From Candidatus Accumulibacter vicinus (GTDB lineage: Bacteria > Pseudomonadota > Gammaproteobacteria > Burkholderiales > Rhodocyclaceae), in contig DIME01000147.1 in assembly GCA_002425405.1 (NCBI GenBank), positions 60,306 to 77,481 on the forward strand: a stretch of 17,176 nucleotides of DNA, read 5' to 3'. Position numbers and translations under genes: made by a program. The notes under the pieces were generated by a model. It had not been told where the DNA came from, ran no database searches, and saw nothing but the letters and a program-made list of their open reading frames with translations. Shown here in pieces: positions 9,401-15,323 of this stretch; the first letter of the stretch is position 1, and each line of letters opens with the position of its first letter.

Positions 9401-9600
9401 TGCTCGATCGGGGTGGCGACGGCCTGTTCGACGGTCAGCGCGTCGGCGCCGGTGTAAGTGCTATTGACCTTGATTTCCGGCGGCACGATGTTCGGAAACT
9501 GCGCGATCGGCAGGCCCGCCATGGCGACCAGGCCAACGATGGTCATCAGGATCGAAATGACCATGGCGACGATCGGCCGGTTGATGAAGAATTTGGACAT
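6394..9600 (-). CDS. RND efflux pump permease, HAE1 (AcrB/MexB) family
   Basis: Inner-membrane proton-driven drug/solvent exporter that works as a homotrimer with the membrane fusion protein and outer-membrane channel encoded on either side. The 1068-residue length and the start MSKFFINRPIVAMVISI are typical of AcrB-like pumps. The proton-relay residues of the family are present: Asp408-Asp409 in GLVVDDAIVVVE and Lys940 in GLAAKNAILIVEF. Other family marks are PIAQFPNIVPPEI near residue 31, the MSGVDNMNYM segment, the large periplasmic loops and FVPTAFIPGITGQLYQQFA. The ATG at 9600 follows the fusion-protein stop by 6 nt, with AAGGA about ten bases upstream. The 3' end overlaps the next gene. 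Family assignment is secure; the identity as any named pump (AcrB, MexB, MexF, TtgB) is not. Confidence 0.97.
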   Translation of the reverse strand: MSKFFINRPIVAMVISILMTIVGLVAMAGLPIAQFPNIVPPEIKVNSTYTGADALTVEQAVATPIEQQMSGVDNMNYMFSINANNGQSTLTVNFDIATDANTDQLLAQMRQGQAESQLPSDVRNYGVTVQKSTSSPLIMFALYSPNGTYDNIFLANYAYININDQMTRVKGIASVTIFGAGQYAMRLWVRPDVLAKLNITIPEIVNAINAQNTVNPAGTIGAEPVPAGQEFTYAVRAQGRLQSEEEFANVVLRANVDGSIVRVGDVARIELGAQTYNMQGRLNGKPAALVALYQMPGANALDAADGAKKLMAKIKEGFPPDLDYVVALDTTLSVTEGIKEIQHTLLEALVLVMIVVFVFLQGWRATLIPLLAVPVSLVGTFMLFPMFGFSINTLSLFGLVLAIGLVVDDAIVVVEAVEHHIEHGLSAKEATLKAMDEVTGPVIAIAVILAAVFVPTAFIPGITGQLYQQFAVTIAISVIISAFNALTLSPALCALLLRPKVKGSGPLQKFYDWFNGVFGKLTGGYVGTCRIAIRKSAISLLFLVGMAVAAGFFGKVVPAGFLPDEDQGYVYAGVQLPDGASLQRTAEIARQAEDLIMKVPGVKYTTTVIGYSMLSQVQNTYSAFFFVTLEDWAKRKKPEEQYAAIKAELTRHLGGISGAIGFAFPPPAIPGVGVSGGATFILEDRAGKDIAFLAENTGKFIEAARKRPELAGVTTTFRPTVPQLFIDVDRDKVLKQGVNISDVYKTLQSFLGSGFINYFNRFGRQWQVYVQAEGEYRTNIENIGQFYVRNKDGQPVPLSALISIRNIAGPEFTMRYNLYRSAQINASAAPGYSSAQVMRALEEVFAETMPGEMGYDYLGMSYQEQKAQQGVSPMVIFAFSLLCVFLILAAQYESWSLPFSVLLGTPIAVAGAFAALLLRGQENNVYAQIGLVMLIGLAAKNAILIVEFAKMEYEKGELSLAEATLKGAQLRLRPILMTSFAFILGCVPLAIASGAGAISRQVMGSTVIGGMLAATGLAIFIIPVTFYVVEKLGHKGETGVSHAGSGEAAPHAVADQPDGAGKEGQGHA

Positions 9601-9606
9601 GGTCGC

Positions 9607-10797
9607 TCAATCCTTGGCGGCTGGCGCAGGGGCCGCCGGTTTCTCGGCGGGCTTGAAGGGCTTCGGATTCACGGTCATTCCCGGCCTGACTTTCTGGGTG
9701 CCTTCGGCGATGACCTGGTCGCCTGGCTGCAGGCCCTGGCTGATGATCCACTCCGAAGCAATCCGTTCACCAACCGTCACTGGCCGGATATCGGCCTTGT
9801 TGTCGGCGCCGACGACCGCCACCAGGTACTTGCCCTGCATTTCGGTGACGGCCCGCTGGGGAACCAGCAGCGCGTCCTTGTTCACCGACATCGTGGCGCG
9901 GATCTTGCCGTACTGGCCAGGACGAAGCAGGTTGTCCGGATTGGCAAACAGGGCTGCGACCTTGAAGGTTCCCGTCGTTGGATCGACCTGCCGGTTGAGC
10001 ACTGCGACCTTGCCCTGATGCGGGTAGATCGACCCATCCACCAGGATGAGCTGCAGGGGGACATGCTCGGTCTTCTTGCCGGAAGCGGCTGCAGCGGCTG
10101 CGACCTTGAGGTATTCGCGTTCGCTGATGTTGAAGTAGACCTTGATCGGATCGACGGTCGACACCGTCGTCAGTTCGGTCGGCATGCTCGGGCTGAGGAG
10201 GTCGCCGATCTGGGCCTTGGCGATGCCGGCAATGCCGGTGACCGGCGAGGTGATGCGGGTGAAACCGAGGTTCAGCCTGGCCGTCTTGAGTGATGCCTCG
10301 GCGGCTTCAAGCGATGCCTTGGCCGAGAGGTCGGCACCGGTGGCGTCATCGAGATCCTTCTGGCTGACGGCGTTCATCGCCGCCAGGGGCTTGATGCGCG
10401 CCAGGTTTGCCCGCGTCGTTTCATAACGCGCCGCCTGCTGGGCACGCAGTCCCTTCGCTTCTTCGACGGCGGCCTCGAACGTGCGCGGGTCGATTTCGAA
10501 AAGGGGCTGGCCCTGCTTCACCAGATCTCCTTCGCGGTAGTTCTGCCTGATCAGGTAGCCGGTGACCTGCGGACGGATGACGGCATTGACATTGCCGTCA
10601 AGTGAGCCGATCCATTCCAGGTAGATCGGCACGTCCCTTTGCGAGACGGTGACGATCTCGACGACCGGCGCCGCTGGCGGGGCCGCCTTTTCCTTCTCGC
10701 AGGCGGCGGTCAGCAGCAGCGCAGCGCTGGCCAGTCCGGCAAGTGCGCACCGGCAAGTCCGATCTGCGGATATGAAAGGGGACGGGATAGACCTCAT
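9607..10797 (-). CDS. RND efflux periplasmic adaptor (membrane fusion protein)
   Basis: Adaptor of the AcrA/MexA family that links the inner-membrane pump to the outer-membrane channel. The 396-residue protein has a lipoprotein signal ending in LTAAC (Cys33), so it is probably anchored to the inner membrane by lipid. The first beta-barrel/lipoyl half follows (VEIVTVSQRDVPIYLEWIGSL, IRPQVTGYLI, REGDLVKQGQPLFEID), then the alpha-hairpin (residues about 100-160), the second lipoyl half (FTRITSPVTGIAG) and the beta-barrel and membrane-proximal parts ending FKPAEKPAAPAPAAKD. The frame is open to a TTG at 10950, but the ATG at 10797 has AGGAG five bases upstream and gives a proper signal peptide. 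It is the first gene of the efflux operon; its upstream region holds candidate promoter elements. Confidence 0.95.
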   Translation of the reverse strand: MRSIPSPFISADRTCRCALAGLASAALLLTAACEKEKAAPPAAPVVEIVTVSQRDVPIYLEWIGSLDGNVNAVIRPQVTGYLIRQNYREGDLVKQGQPLFEIDPRTFEAAVEEAKGLRAQQAARYETTRANLARIKPLAAMNAVSQKDLDDATGADLSAKASLEAAEASLKTARLNLGFTRITSPVTGIAGIAKAQIGDLLSPSMPTELTTVSTVDPIKVYFNISEREYLKVAAAAAASGKKTEHVPLQLILVDGSIYPHQGKVAVLNRQVDPTTGTFKVAALFANPDNLLRPGQYGKIRATMSVNKDALLVPQRAVTEMQGKYLVAVVGADNKADIRPVTVGERIASEWIISQGLQPGDQVIAEGTQKVRPGMTVNPKPFKPAEKPAAPAPAAKD

Positions 10798-10914
10798 GGC
10801 GGCTCCTGCTGGGCGAAAATGGGTGTGGCTGGTGTTGATGAACGGAAAAGAAACGATCAACTCTGGAGAGTCATTGCCTGCCGGTGCTGTCGGGCGACGA
10901 CCCACAGTGGATTC

Positions 10915-10950
10915 ATTATCGGTCAAGTGGTGCGTGTAATCCAGTGTCAA
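10915..10950 (-). promoter_or_regulatory. Candidate control region of the efflux operon
   Basis: Reading on the minus strand, TTGACA lies at 10950-10945 and GATAAT at 10920-10915, about 118 nt before the start codon of the adaptor gene. Each hexamer is a good match to a sigma-70 box, but they are 24 nt apart, too far for one normal promoter. A second TTGACC abuts the GATAAT. The two TTGAC(A/C) copies are 18 nt apart, which might instead mark an activator or repressor site. Function is inferred from position only. Confidence 0.3.
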
Positions 10951-10966
10951 TTGTCAGGCAATCGCC

Positions 10967-11023
10967 GTACGCACAGAGGCAGAGTTGGTAGTCCTTCTTG
11001 CTGGCGGCGACAAGACCTCTTAA
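10967..11023 (+). pseudogene. RelE-like toxin remnant (C-terminal scrap)
   Basis: In this frame the DNA reads AVRTEAELVVLLAGGDKTS and then TAA. The LVVLLAGGDK segment matches the last core beta strand of RelE/HigB-type toxins of the COG3657 group, where a hydrophobic strand is followed by GG(D/T)K and normally a further helix of about 20 residues. Here neither the upstream two thirds of the toxin nor the C-terminal helix is present; the frame stops straight after the motif. No start codon or ribosome site belongs to it. The reading rests on family-pattern recall from a short segment, but the antitoxin scrap immediately downstream in the expected order strengthens it. Confidence 0.55.
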
Positions 11024-11136
11024 GATACGAGGTGCTCTCTCCTGCAGGGAACCTGGAGTTCGCCACCATCCTGAAAGTTGTCGCCGCTCTCGGACTGCAA
11101 CTGCACGCCACGCTGGCGACGAAGAGTGTGGTCTGA
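11017..11136 (+). pseudogene. HigA-like addiction-module antitoxin remnant (C-terminal part)
   Basis: The frame ending at the TGA 11134-11136 reads LLRYEVLSPAGNLEFATILK and on through VVAALGLQLHAT to TKSVV. This matches the end of the helix-turn-helix domain of COG3636-type antitoxins, whose usual pattern is ESLYKALSP-GNPEFATILKVVxALGLxLHA. About 37 residues remain of a protein that is normally about 95-100 residues long. The N-terminal half is missing, and the match starts within a few bases of the toxin scrap's stop. An internal deletion has evidently removed the toxin tail and the antitoxin start. The frame is open farther upstream (to 10639) but that part overlaps the adaptor gene antisense and shows no antitoxin similarity. 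The remnant ends 43 nt before the chemotaxis gene. Confidence 0.68.
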
Positions 11137-11179
11137 CGAATAAGGAACATGCTGCGCCAATAGGCTAGGAGGAGGGGAA

Positions 11180-13210
11180 ATGCGGATTCATGATGTCGAC
11201 CTTGCCAAGAAACTGCCGGCCATCGTGGCCGCGATTCTGGCGACGGCCATCGTCCTGGCGGTGGGCGCATTTGCGCACGCCCTCAAGACCGGGTTGGAAG
11301 CATCAGAAATTGAGCATCTCCAGCGCGAGGTCCGGCTGATCAACGACGGCATCGCCGCTTTCAACCAAAGCGTTGAAGAAGGTGCCCGCAGGATCGGCCG
11401 GGTCTTCGCCGCCGAGTATGACGGGCCGTTTTCGCTGACCACAGACGGGGGCACAGCCGTGCCGGTCCTGCGCAGCGGCGAACGGGTCGTGAACGGTGAT
11501 CACGCGCCGGCGGACCGCTTGTTGGGCAAGACCGGTGCGGTGTCATCGGTCTTTGTTCTCAAGGGCGGCGAATTCATTCGCGTCGCCACGTCGATCAAGA
11601 ACGAGCAAGGCGAACGCGCGGTCGGCAGCACGCTGGCAGCCAGCCACCCGGCGACCGGCAGGTTGTTGGCCGGGCAGGACTGGACTGGACGGGCCACGCT
11701 TTTCGGCAAGGAGTGGATGGCGCACTATTGGCCGGTCAAGAGCGTTTCCGGCGAAGTCATCGGTTGTATGGCCATCGCGGTCGATTTCAACGACGGTTAT
11801 GCCGCTCTCAAGGAACGACTCAAGAAGGTCAAGATCGGCAGTACCGGTTACGTCTACGTCGTCGATAGCCAGCCTGGAAACAACCTGGGAAGCTTCGTCA
11901 TCCATCCGGCTCTCGAGAAGAAGAACGTCTTCGACACCCGGTCTGCCGATGGCCAGGCGATCTTTCGCGACATGCTCGAAAACAAGAACGGCCTGTTGCG
12001 CTACCAGTGGCTCAACAAGGAAGCGAACGAATCCGCGCCCCGAGAGAAGATCGCCGTGTACGAGTCCTACGCCCCGTGGCACTGGATCGTCGCGGCGGGT
12101 TCCTATACCGAGGAATTCATGGGCCTGTCCCGCACGCTGGTTTTCTGGGTCAGCGTCGGCGCCGTGGGCGTTTTGATTGGGCTCAACATCGCGCTGTTTT
12201 TCGTTATCCGCAACCTCGTGACGCGACCGCTTGCCCGGCTGACCCGCTCGCTGGCCGAACTGGCGTCCGGCAACGGCGACCTTACGGCGCGGATTTCGGT
12301 TGCCGGAAGAGACGAAGTCGGTCGCGTCGGCACGACTTTCAACACCTTCCTCGACTCGTTGCAGGGGATGGTGAAGCGAACGGCGGAAACGGCGAACGAG
12401 GTCTCGTCGGCGGCTCAACAACTGGCGGGCGTTACCGAAACCGTGAACCAGAGCATCAACGCACAGAACGGGGCGGCGTCCAGCACGGCGGCGGCCGTTG
12501 AACAAATGGCCGTCAGCATCGCATCGGTATCCGACAGCGCGGCCGCGGTTCGCGACCAGGCGCAGCACAGCCTCGAGGAGACCAATCGTGGCAACAGCGA
12601 ACTCAAGGCCGTCGTCAGCGAACTCCACGAAGTGGGCACGGCGGTGCAGCGAATCACTCAAACGGTGCACGGTTTTGTCGAAAGTGTCGCCTCGATCACG
12701 GCACTCACGCACGAGGTCAAGGAGATCGCCGACCAGACCAACCTCCTGGCCTTGAACGCGGCCATCGAGGCCGCGCGAGCGGGAGAGAGCGGGCGGGGTT
12801 TTGCCGTCGTCGCCGACGAGGTCCGTAAGCTGGCGGAAAAGTCGACCAGGTCGGCGCAGGAAATCGACAAGGTCACCGCCCATCTGGGCCTGCAATCGGA
12901 AACCGTCGATGGTGATGTCAGGAAGGGCCAGACGGCTTTGCAAACCGGATTGGAGAATCTCAAGCAAGTGAGCACGCGTCTGGATCAGGCGAGCCAGACT
13001 GTGAGCACCGCATCAAGCGGCGTCTCCGGAATCACGGAAGCGGTTAACGAACAACGTTCGGCCAGTGGCGAAATCGCCCAACACGTCGATAAGATTGCCC
13101 GCATGAGCGACGAAAGCTGCGCTGCGCTTGCTGATGCCAAGGCGTCGGTGCAACGGCTCAACCAGCTTGCCGCCACGCTCACCGATCAGGTCCGCCGCTT
13201 CAAGGTGTAG
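11180..13210 (+). CDS. Methyl-accepting chemotaxis protein with double Cache sensor
   Basis: Transmembrane chemoreceptor that controls CheA through CheW. The 676-residue protein has a short cytoplasmic N-terminus, TM1 (about 12-35), and a periplasmic region of about 280 residues that looks like a Cache3/Cache2-type double Cache domain (GEFIRVATSIKN near 130, WPVKSVSGEVIG near 184, GSTGYVYVVDS at 220-230, FVIHPALEKKNVFD near 239). TM2 (about 319-343), a HAMP linker (344-396) and a cytoplasmic signalling domain follow. The conserved hairpin tip lies at about 515-555 (EIADQTNLLALNAAIEAARA, then GRGFAVVADEVRKLAE). There is no C-terminal CheR-binding pentapeptide; the protein ends DQVRRFKV. A very strong GGAGGAGGGG precedes the ATG. 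Similar Cache domains bind small organic acids or amino acids, but the ligand is unknown. It stands alone, divergent from the efflux operon and convergent with tlpA. Confidence 0.96.
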   Translation: MRIHDVDLAKKLPAIVAAILATAIVLAVGAFAHALKTGLEASEIEHLQREVRLINDGIAAFNQSVEEGARRIGRVFAAEYDGPFSLTTDGGTAVPVLRSGERVVNGDHAPADRLLGKTGAVSSVFVLKGGEFIRVATSIKNEQGERAVGSTLAASHPATGRLLAGQDWTGRATLFGKEWMAHYWPVKSVSGEVIGCMAIAVDFNDGYAALKERLKKVKIGSTGYVYVVDSQPGNNLGSFVIHPALEKKNVFDTRSADGQAIFRDMLENKNGLLRYQWLNKEANESAPREKIAVYESYAPWHWIVAAGSYTEEFMGLSRTLVFWVSVGAVGVLIGLNIALFFVIRNLVTRPLARLTRSLAELASGNGDLTARISVAGRDEVGRVGTTFNTFLDSLQGMVKRTAETANEVSSAAQQLAGVTETVNQSINAQNGAASSTAAAVEQMAVSIASVSDSAAAVRDQAQHSLEETNRGNSELKAVVSELHEVGTAVQRITQTVHGFVESVASITALTHEVKEIADQTNLLALNAAIEAARAGESGRGFAVVADEVRKLAEKSTRSAQEIDKVTAHLGLQSETVDGDVRKGQTALQTGLENLKQVSTRLDQASQTVSTASSGVSGITEAVNEQRSASGEIAQHVDKIARMSDESCAALADAKASVQRLNQLAATLTDQVRRFKV

Positions 13211-13222
13211 CTTGGAAGCTGT

Positions 13223-13234
13223 TGACCTAGGTCA
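13223..13234. repeat. 12-nt perfect palindrome between convergent genes
   Basis: TGACCTAGGTCA is fully self-complementary and sits in the 35-nt gap between the end of the chemoreceptor gene and the end of the tlpA-like gene. It has no loop and no T tract on either strand, so a normal intrinsic terminator is not supported. It may be chance or a protein-binding site. Confidence 0.35.
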
Positions 13235-13245
13235 GGGCCTTGCCC

Positions 13246-13830
13246 TTACCGCGGCGAGGCGAGGCGCTGCAGGATCGAGTTCAGGCGGGATTCGTCGAGC
13301 CGACCCAGGCGGCTACCCTGCACCCGGCCGTCAGGGCCAATCACCAGTGTGTAGGGCAGGCCCTTGATCTGCAGGCCAGGCATCTGGCTGGCGGCCGGAT
13401 CGGCGACCAGTAGCGGATAGGCGACCGGCGTGGCCTTGACGAAGGCCTGCATGTTTTCCGGATGGTCGATACCGATGCCGACAAACTGTACGCCTTGTGC
13501 CGCATACTGGCGCTGCAGGCGTGAGAAGGCCGGTATTTCCTCGACGCAAGGGGCGCACCAGCTGGCCCAGTAATTGACTACCAGCACCTTGTCACGCCAT
13601 TGCGCAATCGCCTGCGGCCGCCCGTCGAGATCGGGCAGCGTCAGCCCCATGATCGCGTCGGCCTGCGCCTGCTCCTGCGCCGGTGACAGTTGTTGTGGTG
13701 ACGAGATCAAGCCGGAGGGAATGCCATTGCCCGGCAAACGGTTCTGCTCGATCAGGCGATAACCCAGCCAGCCAATCGTCGCCAGCGTCGCCACTCCGGC
13801 CGTTACTGCCAGCCCCAGTGCTGGTTTCAT
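13246..13830 (-). CDS. TlpA-like membrane-anchored thioredoxin
   Basis: Periplasm-facing thiol-disulfide oxidoreductase of the TlpA/ResA/AhpC-TSA group. The 194-residue protein has an uncleaved N-terminal membrane anchor (about residues 5-25), a linker, then a thioredoxin fold with NYWASWCAPCVEEIPAF holding the redox pair Cys92-Cys95. GIDHPENMQAFVK and GLPYTLVIGPDGRV follow, the latter carrying the cis-proline loop. Such proteins keep cysteines reduced during cytochrome c or CuA-site maturation. The start at 13830 overlaps the stop of the oxidase-like gene by 4 nt (ATGA), so the two are translationally coupled. A longer open frame to 14004 would lie inside the oxidase gene and is not used. 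The partner suggests a role in assembling that membrane protein, which is inference. Confidence 0.93.
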   Translation of the reverse strand: MKPALGLAVTAGVATLATIGWLGYRLIEQNRLPGNGIPSGLISSPQQLSPAQEQAQADAIMGLTLPDLDGRPQAIAQWRDKVLVVNYWASWCAPCVEEIPAFSRLQRQYAAQGVQFVGIGIDHPENMQAFVKATPVAYPLLVADPAASQMPGLQIKGLPYTLVIGPDGRVQGSRLGRLDESRLNSILQRLASPR

Positions 13831-15158
13831 CGTCCGCTGCGCCGCGACATCGCCTTGAGACAGACGAGAACGAACATCAGCCCCCCGATGACCGCGATCA
13901 GGCCGCCGAGGCCCATCATGCCCATGCCGATCTTCTGCGGCAGGGTGGTCAGCAACTGATCGGCACCGGCCACCTTGCGCTGCACGCCATAACCCCCCGA
14001 CCACGCCAGACCGAGCACGTGCAACAACTGCCCGGCGCCATAAACGTGGGGTTGCCAGACCGCCATGCGGCCCGCTGCGCGGTCGAAGCCGAGCTTCGGC
14101 AGCAGCACGTAGGCGAGTCCCATGAAGGCCAGCGTCACGCCGACCGTCGATCCGTGGTAATGCGCCGGAATGACGACGTTTACCCCTTCAATCAGATAAC
14201 CGAGCACTCCCCCGAGCGCAAACAGGATGAAGGAAGCCAGCAGGGCGGATCTGGCGGGGCTGTCGGGATTCGTCGGCAGGCCGCGCAAGCGCCACAGCGA
14301 CAAGGCGCCGAGCAAGATCAGCGGCCCCATGTAGGGGTGGCCCCAGAGCATCAGTTTGGCGAACAGCTCCATGTGCGGCAGCGAGCCGACCGGCACCCAC
14401 AGATAGATTGCCGGTACGGCGAGCAGCGGCAGTGCTGCGACCAGGAAAAGCACCGACAGCGCGCGTGCCGAAACCGGCAACGGACGGCCGAGTTGCGCTG
14501 CGATCCACAGCCAGGCGACCACCATCAGCAGTGCATGCTGGAACTGCAGAGCGTGTCCGCCGCCCCAGAACAACACTTCGTAATAAATCATTCCCTCGAC
14601 CCAGGGTACCAGTGCCCAGGATATGTAGAAGGCGCCCAGCGCCAGCAAGGCCGCGACGGCACCGAGAAAAGCGCCGAGGAGCAGCGGCTCGGCAAGCGGG
14701 CGCTGCGGCCAGGTGGTGACCAGGGCGCGCAGCACGGTCAGGCTCAAGCCGGCAGCGAAGATCCAGATCGAGGTAAAAAAGAGGGGTTGCTTGAGTACTG
14801 GGATATAGTTGTTGAGCATCGGTTCGGCGCCGGGAAAGAACGGTGAAACGGTCATCAGCGCCGTTCCCAGCGCCGCCAGGCCGAAACCGCTCCAGCCGAG
14901 CCACGTCAAGCTGGCGCTGCCGACGGCGCTCCAGATCACCGCGGCAAAGGCCATGAACCAGACGGCTACCGACAGGTCGACATGCACCACCAGCGCGGCC
15001 CGGAACAGATCCTTGAGCGGAAAGACATCCTGAATCCCCGGTGTCCGTGAGAGCACCAGCAGTACCGCCAGCAGACCCGAACCGATCAGCGCCATCACCC
15101 CCAGCCACAGCCAGGCGCGCGCCAGGTGGGTGGGGGTTCCCGAAGCGATCGCCGGCAT
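13827..15158 (-). CDS. Heme-copper oxidase subunit I-like membrane protein
   Basis: Polytopic membrane protein of about 443 residues and about 12 hydrophobic segments, resembling cytochrome c oxidase (COX1/cbb3-like) or nitric oxide reductase subunit I. Candidate ligands, by position and motif: His59 in VVHVDLSVAVWF (helix II, low-spin heme), His202 in FWGGGHALQF (helix VI, CuB), and His333/His335 in PAHYHGSTVG (HxH of helix X). The usual His-His pair of helix VII is not seen; only single His262 (LPHMELF) and His274 (WGHPYMG) lie in that interval. The C-terminal part has QPHVYGAGQLLHVLGLAWSGGYG. The start is uncertain: ATG 15158 has little Shine-Dalgarno, whereas the in-frame GTG at 15200 has GAGG five bases upstream and would add 14 residues. 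It is followed by the tlpA-like gene; no subunit II or III is adjacent. Terminal oxidase, NO reductase or another role remains open. Confidence 0.82.
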   Translation of the reverse strand: MPAIASGTPTHLARAWLWLGVMALIGSGLLAVLLVLSRTPGIQDVFPLKDLFRAALVVHVDLSVAVWFMAFAAVIWSAVGSASLTWLGWSGFGLAALGTALMTVSPFFPGAEPMLNNYIPVLKQPLFFTSIWIFAAGLSLTVLRALVTTWPQRPLAEPLLLGAFLGAVAALLALGAFYISWALVPWVEGMIYYEVLFWGGGHALQFQHALLMVVAWLWIAAQLGRPLPVSARALSVLFLVAALPLLAVPAIYLWVPVGSLPHMELFAKLMLWGHPYMGPLILLGALSLWRLRGLPTNPDSPARSALLASFILFALGGVLGYLIEGVNVVIPAHYHGSTVGVTLAFMGLAYVLLPKLGFDRAAGRMAVWQPHVYGAGQLLHVLGLAWSGGYGVQRKVAGADQLLTTLPQKIGMGMMGLGGLIAVIGGLMFVLVCLKAMSRRSGR

Positions 15159-15227
15159 CACGGACGCTCGTGAAGAAACTGTCAGACCGTTTGAATCCAC
15201 TGCCGCCTCGCGCAAAAAAAGCCAATA

Positions 15228-15233
15228 AGTATA
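15228..15233 (-). promoter_or_regulatory. Candidate -10 box of the oxidase-tlpA unit
   Basis: On the minus strand TATACT lies about 28 nt upstream of the alternative GTG start and 70 nt upstream of the ATG. No good -35 match is present at 16-18 nt (AACTAC or GAACTA). Two TTGCAA-unlike but identical TTCGAA palindromes lie at 15236-15241 and 15271-15276, 35 nt apart, flanking the -35 zone; an activator or repressor might bind there. Confidence 0.27.
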
Positions 15234-15296
15234 AGTTCGAAAACCGGGAAGTAGTTCCTCATGCGTTTGCTTCGAACATTGCCGCGCTGCCAACGC

Positions 15297-15323
15297 TGAT
15301 CTGCCGGGGAATTGCCCGGATCA
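15297..15323 (-). terminator. Hairpin directly after psd stop
   Basis: Immediately after the psd TGA the minus strand reads TGAT-CCGGG-CAATTC-CCCGG-CAG-ATCA, a 5-bp GC stem with a 6-nt loop, extended by a 4-bp outer stem past a 3-nt bulge. There is no T run after it, so it may slow transcription or protect a 3' end rather than act as a classic intrinsic terminator. Confidence 0.35.

Noticed and set aside
9268..10293. Plus-strand open frame of 341 codons opposite the pump and adaptor genes
   Set aside because: Crosses the junction of two confident minus-strand genes and shows no family motif.
10798..10950. N-terminal extension of the efflux adaptor from a TTG at 10950
   Set aside because: The extension is not signal-like, its TTG is part of a TTGACA box, and the ATG at 10797 has a good ribosome site and lipoprotein signal.
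13683..14846. Plus-strand open frame of 387 codons opposite the tlpA and oxidase-like genes
   Set aside because: Gln/His/Arg-rich shadow frame antisense to a membrane protein.
15159..15323. T-rich stretch on the minus strand near 15214-15220 as a psd terminator
   Set aside because: The run of seven T lies about 100 nt past the psd stop and I could not find a stable hairpin just before it.
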